Part shown: piece by piece, positions 16,036-24,929 of the stretch
How positions within the stretch are numbered: position 1 is the first letter of the stretch
Layout of the letters: the number at the start of each line of letters is the position of its first letter
Origin: Pseudophaeobacter arcticus DSM 23566
GTDB lineage: Bacteria > Pseudomonadota > Alphaproteobacteria > Rhodobacterales > Rhodobacteraceae
Direction of reading: 5' to 3'
Length of the DNA stretch: 64,000 bases
NCBI RefSeq assembly: GCF_000473205.1
Contig: NZ_AXBF01000006.1
Coordinates: forward strand, 124,001-188,000
Position numbers and translations under genes: made by a program
Notes under the pieces: model-generated
Database searches by the model: none
What the model saw: only the letters and a program-made list of their open reading frames with translations
Told to the model about the DNA's origin: nothing

Positions 16036-17634
16036 ATGGCACGTCTTGAAACAGCGGTGCTGACCGCATCAGAGACCTACACCCGCAACCACGCCGCACA
16101 AAGCGAGCGCGTCGAAACGCTGCGCGCGCGGATCGCCGAAGCAACGGCTGGCGGCCGCCCCGACATGGTCGCGCGGCATCGCAAGCGCAGCAAGCTGTTG
16201 GTTCGCGAACGGATCGACCTGCTGGTAGATACGGGCACTGCGTTTCTTGAGCTGTCGTCGCTTGCCGCCTACGGTCAATACGGGGGCGAGGTGCCCGGTG
16301 CGGGAATCGTGACCGGTATCGGGATCGTCCACGGGCTTCCCTGCGTTGTGATCGCCAACGATGCGACAGTGAAGGGTGGGTCTTTCTATCACGAAACCGT
16401 GCAGAAACACATCCGCGCCCAGGAAATCGCAGCCGAGAACCGGCTGCCCTGCCTCTATCTGGTGGATTGCGGCGGTGCCTATCTGCCAGAGCAGGACCGG
16501 GTTTTCCCCGATGCCCGCCATTTCGGCAATTCCTTTTATCGTCAAACCAACATGTCCGCGAGCGGCCTGCCGCAGATCGCGGCGGTCTTTGGAGGCTGCA
16601 CGGCCGGTGGGGCCTATATCCCGGCCCTGTCGGACGAAGTCATCATGGTACGCGGCAACGCACGCATCCATCTGGGCGGCCCCTCGATCGTCAAGGTGGC
16701 GATCAACGAAGAGGTTGATGGAGAAACATTGGGGGGGGCCGAGATGCATTCGCGCGTCTCCGGTGTGTCTGACCATCTGGCCGAGGACGAGTATCATGCG
16801 CTTGCTCTGATGCGCGACATCGTATCCGAACTGGGCCTGTCGCGCCCGATGGGTCCCGATGCAACCTGCGCGCCGCCGGCGCGCAACCCAGAGGAACTGC
16901 TTGGCGTCATCAGCGCCGATCGCAAACAGCCCTATGACATGCGCGAGGTTCTACTGCGCATGATCGACGCCGGCGAATTCCGCGAATTCAAGCCCGGATG
17001 GGGTGAGACGCTGGTCTGCGGCACCGCGCGGATTCACGGCTATCGAGTGGGCATTCTCGCAAATAATGGGGCGCTTGTGTCCGACAGTTCGCTCAAGGGC
17101 GCGCAATTCGTGTCGATGTGCGATCAACGCAACATCCCGCTTTTGTTCCTCCACAACATCTCGGGCTTCATGGTCGGCACCGAAGCCGAGCGCGGCGGCA
17201 TTGCCAAAGACAGTGCCAAGCTGGTCTATGCCATGTCGGTTGCCAAGGTGCCGCGCCTGTCGGTCCTCTTGGGCGGCTCATACGGGGCAGGCAACTACGG
17301 CATGTGCGGACGTGGTTTCGCCCCGAATTTTCTCTTTGCCTGGCCCACGGCGGAACTGGCCACCATGTCTGCCGACATCGCTACAAATGTGATGCTGGAA
17401 CTGCGCCGCCAGAAAGGGGGCGACCCGGGCAAGATGGAGGCCGACATGAAGCTGATCGAGGAGCAGGTTCGGGCCCAGTATGGTGAACAGTCCGATCCCT
17501 ATTATGCCACCTCGCGGCTTTGGGATGACGGGCTGATCGAACCCGCGCAAACCCGCGATATCCTTGGCCTGTGCCTGGCCATCGTGACATCGGTGCCCGA
17601 AGCCGGTCGCCATACGCCTGTATTCAGAATGTGA
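16036..17634 (+). CDS. Methylcrotonyl-/geranyl-CoA carboxylase-like beta subunit
   Basis: Carboxyltransferase of 532 residues. Signatures: GIVTGIGIVHGLPCVVIANDATVKGGSFY, CLYLVDCGGAYLPEQDRVFPD, FGGCTAGGAYIPALSDE, SGVSDHLAEDEYHAL, LFLHNISGFMVG and SYGAGNYGMCGRGFAPNFLFAWP. These match classical MCC/GCC beta subunits more closely than the gene at 10598. With the alpha subunit two genes downstream it should carboxylate an alpha,beta-unsaturated branched acyl-CoA at the gamma carbon. MCC (leucine) and GCC (terpene) cannot be separated by eye. ATG 16036 is chosen because the open frame upstream overlaps tetR in another frame. Confidence 0.88.
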   Translation: MARLETAVLTASETYTRNHAAQSERVETLRARIAEATAGGRPDMVARHRKRSKLLVRERIDLLVDTGTAFLELSSLAAYGQYGGEVPGAGIVTGIGIVHGLPCVVIANDATVKGGSFYHETVQKHIRAQEIAAENRLPCLYLVDCGGAYLPEQDRVFPDARHFGNSFYRQTNMSASGLPQIAAVFGGCTAGGAYIPALSDEVIMVRGNARIHLGGPSIVKVAINEEVDGETLGGAEMHSRVSGVSDHLAEDEYHALALMRDIVSELGLSRPMGPDATCAPPARNPEELLGVISADRKQPYDMREVLLRMIDAGEFREFKPGWGETLVCGTARIHGYRVGILANNGALVSDSSLKGAQFVSMCDQRNIPLLFLHNISGFMVGTEAERGGIAKDSAKLVYAMSVAKVPRLSVLLGGSYGAGNYGMCGRGFAPNFLFAWPTAELATMSADIATNVMLELRRQKGGDPGKMEADMKLIEEQVRAQYGEQSDPYYATSRLWDDGLIEPAQTRDILGLCLAIVTSVPEAGRHTPVFRM

Positions 17635-17643
17635 GGCTTCAAG

Positions 17644-18438
17644 TTGAACAATACCTACAACACGATCCTTGTCGAAACTGATGCGCGCGGCGTCGCCACG
17701 CTGACGCTCAACCGCCCCGACAAACACAATGCGCTGAATGGCGAATTGATCGCAGAGCTATACGATGCCGCCGAAAAGCTGGCTGCAGATGACGATGTGC
17801 GTATTGTGGTCCTGACCGGCGCGGGCAAGAGCTTCTGCGCGGGCGGCGATTTCAACTGGTTCTCGTCAAACATCGAAAAGTCCCGTGCCGAACGGGTAGA
17901 CCAGAGCGCCACGCTGGCGCGGTTGTTGCGCCGTCTCGACACGCTGCCCAAACCCTTGATCGGGCGGATCAACGGCCCGGCCTACGGTGGCGGTGTCGGC
18001 ATGATTTCCGTCTGCGACTACACCATCGGCGCCGAAGGCGCGCGCTTCGGTCTGACCGAGGTCAAGCTGGGCCTTCTGCCCGCGAATATATCGCCTTATG
18101 TGGTGGCCCGCATCGGCAAGGTGCATTCGCGTGAGACCATGCTGTCGGGGGCGTTGTTCGACACCGCCCGCGCCGAGCGGATCGGTCTGTTGACCGAAGT
18201 TGTCGCGTCGGGCGACTTGGACGCCACGGTGAACCGGGTGGTGCATGATCACCTTCAGGCCGCGCCGGGTGCCGTGGCCGATACCAAGGCGCTGATCGCC
18301 TATGTCGCGTCCCACGATCTGGAGACCAACATGATCTACACCGCCGACCGGCTGGCCGATGCGTGGGAGACGGAGGAAGGTATCGAAGGCATCAACAGCT
18401 TCATCAACAAGGGCGTTCCGTCATGGCGGGTGAAATGA
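17644..18438 (+). CDS. Methylglutaconyl-/isohexenylglutaconyl-CoA hydratase-like crotonase
   Basis: Crotonase-fold hydratase, 264 residues, starting at a TTG. Oxyanion motifs SFCAGGDFNWF and RINGPAYGGGVGM. The catalytic Glu lies in ARFGLTEVKLGLLPANISPYVVARIG, the pattern seen in LiuC/AtuE hydratases. The first-Glu position is Gly, as usual for that group. Lying between the carboxylase beta and alpha genes, it is placed to hydrate the carboxylated glutaconyl-type CoA ester. Its stop overlaps the alpha start (ATGA), giving tight coupling. The next enzyme expected, an HMG-CoA-type lyase, is not in this window. Confidence 0.87.
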   Translation: MNNTYNTILVETDARGVATLTLNRPDKHNALNGELIAELYDAAEKLAADDDVRIVVLTGAGKSFCAGGDFNWFSSNIEKSRAERVDQSATLARLLRRLDTLPKPLIGRINGPAYGGGVGMISVCDYTIGAEGARFGLTEVKLGLLPANISPYVVARIGKVHSRETMLSGALFDTARAERIGLLTEVVASGDLDATVNRVVHDHLQAAPGAVADTKALIAYVASHDLETNMIYTADRLADAWETEEGIEGINSFINKGVPSWRVK

Positions 18439-20438
18439 GCTTCACCCGCGTTCTGATCGCCAACCGGGGCGAGATTGCCCGGCGCATCCAGCGCGGGTGC
18501 CGCAAACTGGGGCTGGAAAGCGTAGCGGTGTTTTCGGACGCGGACCGCGACGCGCCCTTCGTGGCCGAGGCCGATCATGCCGTCTGCATCGGTGGGGCCG
18601 CCCCGTCGGACAGTTATTTGAACGTCGAGGCCATCCTTGAGGCTGCGCGGGCGACGGGCGCGGGTGCGGTGCACCCGGGCTATGGTTTTCTGTCTGAGAA
18701 TGCCGGTTTCGCGGCGGCGGTCGAGGCGGCGGGCCTTGTGTTCATCGGGCCGGAACCCGACGCTATCGCGCGGATGGGCTCCAAGATCGAGGCCAAGGCT
18801 GCCGCCGAAGCCGCAGGCGTGCCCGTCCTGCCCGGCTATCGCGGCGAGGATCAGTCCGACGCGCGCCTGCTGCAAGAGGCCGAGGCGCTTGGCACCCCCT
18901 TTCTGGTCAAGGCCAGCGCCGGCGGCGGCGGACGCGGGATGCGGCTTGTCTCCGATCTGGGCGACGCACCCGAAGCGATTGCATCTGCCCGGGCCGAAGC
19001 GCAGAGCGCCTTCGGCGATCCGGCGGTGTTCCTCGAACGCTATGCGCCCCGTGCCCGCCACGTCGAAGTGCAGGTTCTGGGCGACACTCACGGCACCGTG
19101 CTGCATCTGGGCGACCGCGATTGTTCGCTGCAACGCAACCACCAAAAGCTGATCGAAGAAGCCCCCGCCGCCGATCTTCCCGAGGCTGTGCGCGACCGCA
19201 TGCGTGCGGCAGCGGTGCGGTTGGCGCAGGCGATCGGCTATCGCTCCGCCGGGACGGTGGAATACCTCTATGACCCCGGGCGCGGTGAATACTACTTTCT
19301 GGAAATGAATACCCGGTTGCAGGTGGAACACCCCGTGACCGAGGCGATCACCGGCATCGATCTGGTCGAATGGCAGTTGCGCATCGCGCGGGGCGAGCCG
19401 CTGGCGCTGACGCAAGGCGATGTGCAGTTTGACGGGCACGCCATTGAAATCCGCATCGCCGCCGAAAACCCGGACGAGAATTTCCGCCCCGAAACGGGCG
19501 AGATCAGCCTTTGGGCTCCGCCCGCCGGCGTGCGGCTCGATACCGGGGTCGAGGCAGGCTCGGTCGTCAGCCACCATTACGATTCGATGATTGCCAAGCT
19601 GATCGTCCACGCGCCGGACCGGGCCGGTGCGATCCGTCAGGCGGTTGTCGCAATGGATGCCTTTGCAGTCGGTGGCGTCGGTCTGAACCTGGCCTATCAG
19701 CGCGCGTTGCTGACACACCCGGATTTTGCGGCGTTCCGGCACCATACCTCGGGCCTGCCCGAGATGTTCTCAGGCGGCTGGAGTGAACCGTCCGCTGATC
19801 CCCGGGACATGGCCCTTGCCGCGATGGCGCTGCATCTGCATCTCGCCCCGGCGGGCGCGTCGCCCTGGGAAAGCCTGGGGTCATGGCGGCTCACGGCCCC
19901 TGCGGGGTGGCCCGGTGCAGCATCCTATTGGGCGACGACCAAAGACGACCAGATCCGCGTAAACGGCTCCGGGTCGGTGTTGACAGCCGTACAGCCGGAC
20001 GGCCAGGCCATAACGGTCGAGAGCGCCGCTTTAGCCGAATGCCGTCTGAGCGGACGCTTCGACGGGGTTCCATTTTCGCGCATCGCTTACGTCGTGCGCG
20101 CGCCGAGTCACTGGCGAGTGCACCTGCAAACCCCTGCTGGAATGACCGCGACAGACCTGCGTACGCTGGAAGACCAGCATCTGCAACGTGCCACCGGCGG
20201 GTCTGGCGTCGCTGACCTGTTGTCCGCACCCATGCCCGGCGCCGTGGCCGAGGTGCGCGTCGCACTCGGCGACCGCGTCAAAGCCGGTGACACACTGGTG
20301 GTGCTTGAGGCCATGAAGCTGTTGCAAAGCCTGCCCGCGCCGGTCGCGGGCGTGGTGACGGAAATCTATTGTGCACCGGGCGACACGGTTGCCGGGCACG
20401 CCCCACTTATCAAGCTCGATCCAGAGGAAAACACATGA
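18435..20438 (+). CDS. Acyl-CoA carboxylase alpha subunit (biotin carboxylase-BCCP fusion)
   Basis: Fused alpha chain of 667 residues. The biotin carboxylase domain covers ~1-450 (RVLIANRGEIARRI, KASAGGGGRGM, RDCSLQRNHQKLIEEAPA, LEMNTRLQVEHPVTEAITG), followed by a linker/BT domain. The biotinyl domain is at the end (MPGAVAEVRVALGDRVKAGD, biotin Lys in LEAMKLLQSL). This is the MCC/GCC alpha layout and contrasts with the split subunits at 8623-10595. ATG 18435 overlaps the preceding stop; ATG 18423 is possible. It pairs with the beta subunit at 16036. Biotin demand from both enzymes fits the BioY gene at the operon end. Confidence 0.9.
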   Translation: MSFTRVLIANRGEIARRIQRGCRKLGLESVAVFSDADRDAPFVAEADHAVCIGGAAPSDSYLNVEAILEAARATGAGAVHPGYGFLSENAGFAAAVEAAGLVFIGPEPDAIARMGSKIEAKAAAEAAGVPVLPGYRGEDQSDARLLQEAEALGTPFLVKASAGGGGRGMRLVSDLGDAPEAIASARAEAQSAFGDPAVFLERYAPRARHVEVQVLGDTHGTVLHLGDRDCSLQRNHQKLIEEAPAADLPEAVRDRMRAAAVRLAQAIGYRSAGTVEYLYDPGRGEYYFLEMNTRLQVEHPVTEAITGIDLVEWQLRIARGEPLALTQGDVQFDGHAIEIRIAAENPDENFRPETGEISLWAPPAGVRLDTGVEAGSVVSHHYDSMIAKLIVHAPDRAGAIRQAVVAMDAFAVGGVGLNLAYQRALLTHPDFAAFRHHTSGLPEMFSGGWSEPSADPRDMALAAMALHLHLAPAGASPWESLGSWRLTAPAGWPGAASYWATTKDDQIRVNGSGSVLTAVQPDGQAITVESAALAECRLSGRFDGVPFSRIAYVVRAPSHWRVHLQTPAGMTATDLRTLEDQHLQRATGGSGVADLLSAPMPGAVAEVRVALGDRVKAGDTLVVLEAMKLLQSLPAPVAGVVTEIYCAPGDTVAGHAPLIKLDPEENT

Positions 20439-21601
20439 CCAAACAAGACAACATCACCGCGGCCTCCGGCCTGTTCAACGAAGACCTCCAGATGATCCGC
20501 AACCAGCTGCGCCGGTTCATCGAAACCGAGGTGACCGCCAAGGCCGAGCCCTGGGAAGAGGAGGGCAAGGTACCCCGCGACGTGCTGCGCCGGATGGGTG
20601 ATCTCGGCGTGCTGGGGATGCGCTATGACGAACAGTATGGCGGCGCGGGGCTGGACGTGATGTCCAGCGTGGTTTTGGCCGAAGAGGTCGGGCGATCCAC
20701 TTTCGGCGGGTTCTCGGCCACGGTTCTGGTCCACACCGACATGGCCTCGCCGCATCTGGAAAACGCCGGCACGCCCGAACAGAAGGCGCGCTGGATGCCG
20801 TCGATCGTCTCGGGCGAAATGATCACCGCCGTTGCTGTGACCGAACCGGGCGCGGGCTCGGACGTGGCGGGCATGCGCTCCCGCGCGGTGCGGGACGGGT
20901 CGGATTGGGTGCTGAACGGCACCAAGATGTTCATCACCAACGGCGTGCATGGCGATCTCTACATTGTCGGTGCCAAGACCGATCCCGATGCCAAGGGGTC
21001 GCGCGGGATCACCATATTTGCGGTCGAAAAAGGCACGCCGGGCTTTTCGGTCGGACGGGCGTTGAACAAGACCGGCTGGCTGTGCTCGGACACTGCCGAA
21101 CTGATCTTCGAAGATGTCCGCATCCCGGCCGAAAACGTCTTGGGCGAGGTCAACCGCGGTTTCTATTCGGTAATGAAGAACTTCCAGAACGAACGCATTG
21201 TGCTGGGTGCGATGGCCTGTGCCGAAGCGCAAACCGCGCTGGACATGACCGTGGATTATGTCAAGCAGCGCAGGGCCTTTGGCGGCGTTCTGTGGGACAA
21301 GCAGGCCGTGCGCCAACGGCTGGCCGACTGTCAGACGCGGATCGCTGCAGGACGTCAGCTGGTCTATCACGCCGCCGGTCTGGATGCCGCGGGCGGTGAC
21401 TGCGTTAAAGAGGTCTCGATGGTCAAAGCCTATTGCGGCGAACTGGTGAACAGCGTGCTTTATGACTGCGTCCAGTTTCACGGCGGCATGGGTTATATGC
21501 GCGAAACACCGGTGGAACGCATGTCACGCGATGCCCGTGTGCAGGCCATCGGCGGCGGGGCGAGCGAAGTCATGTTGGAAGAAGTCGCCAAGCGCATGTG
21601 A
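20435..21601 (+). CDS. Acyl-CoA dehydrogenase, citronellyl-CoA dehydrogenase-like
   Basis: FAD enzyme of 388 residues. Motifs: VTEPGAGSDVAGMRSRAV, VLNGTKMFITNG, NKTGWLCSDTAELIFEDVRIPAENVLG, a Glu in NFQNERIV at the IVD-type catalytic-base position, and QFHGGMGYMRETPVERMSRD. It is more distant from the pair at 3440-5869 than those are from each other. In the atu pathway AtuD oxidises citronellyl-CoA, and its position directly after the carboxylase alpha gene fits that kind of role, though substrate is inferred. Start overlaps the alpha stop (ATGA). Confidence 0.85.
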   Translation: MTKQDNITAASGLFNEDLQMIRNQLRRFIETEVTAKAEPWEEEGKVPRDVLRRMGDLGVLGMRYDEQYGGAGLDVMSSVVLAEEVGRSTFGGFSATVLVHTDMASPHLENAGTPEQKARWMPSIVSGEMITAVAVTEPGAGSDVAGMRSRAVRDGSDWVLNGTKMFITNGVHGDLYIVGAKTDPDAKGSRGITIFAVEKGTPGFSVGRALNKTGWLCSDTAELIFEDVRIPAENVLGEVNRGFYSVMKNFQNERIVLGAMACAEAQTALDMTVDYVKQRRAFGGVLWDKQAVRQRLADCQTRIAAGRQLVYHAAGLDAAGGDCVKEVSMVKAYCGELVNSVLYDCVQFHGGMGYMRETPVERMSRDARVQAIGGGASEVMLEEVAKRM

Positions 21602-21649
21602 GCTTACTATCCCAAAAAGTAACAATCTACAGAAACAAGGACGAAAAAG

Positions 21650-22216
21650 ATGAATCTGGAAACCAGTCAAAGCCAAACACTCGCAAAACTTATCCAAGAG
21701 ATCTCGATAATACTCGTCGGCACAATTCTTCTGACACTATCCGCCAAAATCGTGGTGCCGTTCTACCCCGTACCTATGTCTACACAGACCCTGGTTGTCT
21801 TGGGTCTGGGTCTTTTCCTGGGGCCGGTGCGTAGTAGTCTTGTTGTTGTGACATACCTTTTCGAAGGTCTGCTTGGCCTGCCGGTCTTCGCAGGCACGCC
21901 TCCGGCGCCGGCCGGACTGGCGTATATTGCGGGTCCCACAGGCGGATACCTGGTAGGCTTCGCACTTGCAGCGGCGGCTGCTGGATGGATTGTTCAAGCA
22001 CTGGAAGGACTTCGGCCTGCCTTCAGGGCATCTGTCGCGGTCCTTTTTGGGTCGATACTGATGTATTGCGCCGGGCTAGTCTGGTTGGGTAGCTTTATCG
22101 GCTATGGCGAAAATTTGCTGAGCGCAGGACTTTACCCGTTCCTTCTTGGGGATCTGACAAAAGCGGCGATCGCTGTGGCTCTGTATACAGGCTTCCAAAA
22201 TTGGGGCCGTGATTGA
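21650..22216 (+). CDS. bioY: BioY, biotin transporter substrate-binding membrane subunit
   Basis: Integral membrane protein of 188 residues with about six hydrophobic segments. BioY hallmarks are IVVPFYPVPMSTQTLVVLGLG near the N terminus and GLAYIAGPTGGYLVGFALA in the middle. BioY is the S component of an ECF-type biotin uptake system, and in some bacteria works without the energising module. It follows the carboxylase operon by 48 bp and probably shares its transcript, raising biotin supply when the two biotin enzymes are made. No BioR-type operator was recognised just upstream. A hairpin follows the gene. Confidence 0.9.
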   Translation: MNLETSQSQTLAKLIQEISIILVGTILLTLSAKIVVPFYPVPMSTQTLVVLGLGLFLGPVRSSLVVVTYLFEGLLGLPVFAGTPPAPAGLAYIAGPTGGYLVGFALAAAAAGWIVQALEGLRPAFRASVAVLFGSILMYCAGLVWLGSFIGYGENLLSAGLYPFLLGDLTKAAIAVALYTGFQNWGRD

Positions 22217-22238
22217 CTGCCGGGCTTCTCTGCATTGT

Positions 22239-22266
22239 TCCAGCGCCGGTGAAACACGGCGCTGGA
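22239..22266 (+). terminator. Hairpin after bioY
   Basis: TCCAGCGCCG and CGGCGCTGGA pair perfectly (10 bp) around an 8-nt loop, 22 bp after the bioY stop. The T run (CCTTTTAT) is about 15 bp further on, so it is a likely but imperfect terminator. Confidence 0.5.
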
Positions 22267-22443
22267 CGCCAGACCCAGCCTTTTATCGCTATACAAAAGC
22301 AAAAGACGGCGTCGCGTCTTCCGGGTTTTGCACTGTCAAAAGGTTTTTGAATTCAATGACACAAAAGCATGTTTTTCACAGAGCCGGAACCGCCTCGCGC
22401 GCAATGTATACAGGTGGCAGAGGGCATCCAGAGGATTGTCGCG

Positions 22444-22451
22444 AACAATCC
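22444..22451 (+). repeat. Left 8-bp target duplication AACAATCC
   Basis: Exact copy of 25182-25189. Removing 22452-25189 restores a continuous reading frame through VANNPGEMT, which confirms it as the target-site duplication. Confidence 0.88.
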
Positions 22452-22573
22452 GGTAGTGTCCGCGCACGTGGTGTAATTTCAGCGCCGTCGACGGTGTAAT
22501 CCCGGGTGGTCACCGAGGTGTATGATCGAGGTGGAGTTTGGCGACTTCAACCACGGTTCACACGGAGACCCCG

Positions 22574-23779
22574 ATGACCAAGACCAACATGGACATGTCC
22601 GAGCTTCTGGCCAAGCATGACCAGGGCGATTTCCTTCGCACCATCGCCGAGGCGGTGCTGCAACTGATCATGGAGGCCGATGTTGACGGCCCGATCGGCG
22701 CAGGGCGACACGAACGCAGCGGTGAACGCACGACATGGAGAAACGGGTATCGAGAGCGCGCGCTCGATACCCGTTTGGGCACACTGAACTTGCGGGTGCC
22801 GAAGCTGCGGCAGGGCAGCTATTTCCCGGGCTTCCTCGAGGCCCGCAAGACCTCGGAGCAAGCGCTGGTGGCCGTCATCCAAGAGGCGTGGATCGGGGGC
22901 GTCTCGACCCGCCGCGTGGACGAGCTGGTGCAGGCCATGGGCCTCTCCGGCATCTCGAAGAGCACGGTGTCGAAGCTCTGCAAGGACATCGACGAGCGCG
23001 TTGGCGAGTTACTGAACCGGCCGCTCGCCGGCGACTGGCCCTACGTCTGGCTCGACGCGACTTACCTGAAGGTCCGCCAAGGCGGGCGCATCGTGCCGGT
23101 CGCGGCCATAATCTCCGTCGCCGCGAACACTGAAGGCCGCCGCGAGATCATCGGCCTGGGTATCGGTCCCTCTGAGGCCGAGACCTTCTGGACCGAGTTC
23201 CTGAGGTCCCTGAAGGCCCGGGGCCTCGGCGGAGTCAGGCTGGTGATCAGCGATGCGCACACTGGCTTGAGGACTGCGATCTCGCGGGTGTTCGAAGCCA
23301 CCTGGCAGAGGTACCGCGTTCACTGGATGCGCAATGCTCTCGCCCATGTGTCGAAGGGTCAGCATACCGTCGTCGCCGCCGTGATCCGCCAGGCATTCGA
23401 TCAACCCGACCGCACCCATGCTGGCGAGATCTGGCACAAGGTCGCGGAACAGCTGCGCACCCGCTGGCCCAAGCTCGCCGACCTCATGGACGCCAGCGAG
23501 CATGACGTGCTCGCCTACATGTCCTTCCCCCGGCAGCATCGGACGAAGCTTCACAGCACGAACCCGATCGAGCGCCTGAACAAGGAAGTGAAGCGCCGTG
23601 CCGATGTCGTCGGGATCTTTCCGAACGAGGCCTCCATCATGCGCCTGATCGGAGCCGTCCTGTTCGAAGCCAACGACGACTGGCAGACCTCGAGCCGCTA
23701 CATGATGGTCGAGGCTTTCGCCCAAATCGACAAGGAGGAGATGGACCCCATTCTCAGCATAACCACGAAAGCCGCCTGA
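22574..23779 (+). CDS. IS256-family transposase
   Basis: Mutator-type DDE transposase of about 401 residues, apparently intact. Early motifs: GRHERSGERTTWRNGYRER and LNLRVPKLRQGSYFPGFLE. The catalytic Asp residues are in WLDATYLKV and VISDAHTGLR, and the Glu in NKEVKRRADVVGIFP. STNPIERLNKE is the standard C-terminal signature. ATG 22574 is preferred over the upstream ATG 22538, which lacks family similarity. It sits inside the insertion that splits the MBL gene. Confidence 0.9.
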   Translation: MTKTNMDMSELLAKHDQGDFLRTIAEAVLQLIMEADVDGPIGAGRHERSGERTTWRNGYRERALDTRLGTLNLRVPKLRQGSYFPGFLEARKTSEQALVAVIQEAWIGGVSTRRVDELVQAMGLSGISKSTVSKLCKDIDERVGELLNRPLAGDWPYVWLDATYLKVRQGGRIVPVAAIISVAANTEGRREIIGLGIGPSEAETFWTEFLRSLKARGLGGVRLVISDAHTGLRTAISRVFEATWQRYRVHWMRNALAHVSKGQHTVVAAVIRQAFDQPDRTHAGEIWHKVAEQLRTRWPKLADLMDASEHDVLAYMSFPRQHRTKLHSTNPIERLNKEVKRRADVVGIFPNEASIMRLIGAVLFEANDDWQTSSRYMMVEAFAQIDKEEMDPILSITTKAA

Positions 23780-23908
23780 TCATGCCCTCAGGCCATCCGG
23801 GAAATTACACCATTTAGCGTAATCGCCAGACCGGTCTACCTCATATCGTATCGAGAGAAACACCGGACGCTTTGGCAGCTGCTGAAGCCAGGAAACGGAG
23901 GATTTGGA

Positions 23909-24929
23909 ATGGGTGTATTTGCAGCGTTGGATGTGTCGCAGGACGAGACAGCGATTTGCGTGGTTGACGGGGACGGCATGATCCTGGGCGAAGCGAAGGT
24001 GCCGACGTGCCCCGACGCCATCGTCCGTTGGCTGCGTGACCGGTTCGACAACCTTGAACGGATCGGGATGGAAACCGGTCCGCTTGCTGTCTGGCTCTGG
24101 AACGCCTTGACTGAACGGGACCTCCCGATCGTTTGCCTGGATGCACGGCGTGCTGAAGATGATGCCGAACAAGACGGACCGGCATGATGCCCGAGGGCTT
24201 GCCCAGATTGTACGAACGGGCTGGTTCAAGGCCGTGCAGATCAAGAGCCACGATGCCTATGTCAACCGGGCCATGTTAACGGCGCGCGAAGCGCTCGTCG
24301 GCATGCGCGTTCGGCTGGAGAACGAGATTCGCGGGCTCCTGAGGACGTTCGGCGTGATGTTCGGCAAACGGGTGGGCGGGTTCAAGCGTCGCGCCGAGGA
24401 AATTCTCGACAAGGAATTGTCGGTCGCGCCCGAACTCGTTCCTGTCTTCGCGGCCCTCATGCAGGCAAGGCGAGACATCATTGCCCAGATCGCGGCTTTG
24501 GACAGCCGCATCCGGGCCGTTGCCAAGACCCACGAGACCGTTCGTCTCTTGATGACGGCTCCGGGTGTCGGGGCCATCACGGCAATGGCGGTGGTCGCGG
24601 CCTTCGATGATGCCTCACGCTTCCGAAAATCCTCTAGCGTAGGGGCCTATCTGGGACTGACACCGAGGCGATACGAATCCGGTGAAATCAGCCGGAACGG
24701 CTGCGTTTCGAAGTGGGGAGACACATTTACGCGAAAATGCCTGTACGAGGCAGCAAACGCGATCTTCTGCCGTGCCATAGGAGGCCACCGTCTCCGTGAC
24801 TGGGCCAAGGCGATTGCCGGGAGAACTGGCCCGCGGAAAGCCAAGGTGGCGCTCGCGAGGAAGCTCGCAGTCATCCTGCATGTCATGTGGACCACCAACA
24901 CGCCCTACCAGGAGGCAATACCCTCGTGA
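23909..24929 (+). pseudogene. IS110-family transposase, frameshifted
   Basis: The DEDD N-terminal half (LDVSQDETAICVVDGDG, GMETGPLAVWL, CLDARR) is in one frame from 23909. The continuation, KMMPNKTDRHDARGLAQIVRTGW through the Ser-containing C-terminal domain (TAPGVGAITAMAVVAAFDD, LGLTPRRYESGEISRNG), is one frame over from about 24146. A small deletion near 24146-24150, at the CLDAR-KMMP junction where intact relatives read through, explains it. Both halves are otherwise well conserved, so the lesion is probably recent. No active transposase is expected unless frameshifting occurs. Confidence 0.8.

Noticed and set aside
22209..22499. Small plus-strand frame after bioY
   Set aside because: The real content in this stretch is the 5' piece of the MBL gene in another frame.
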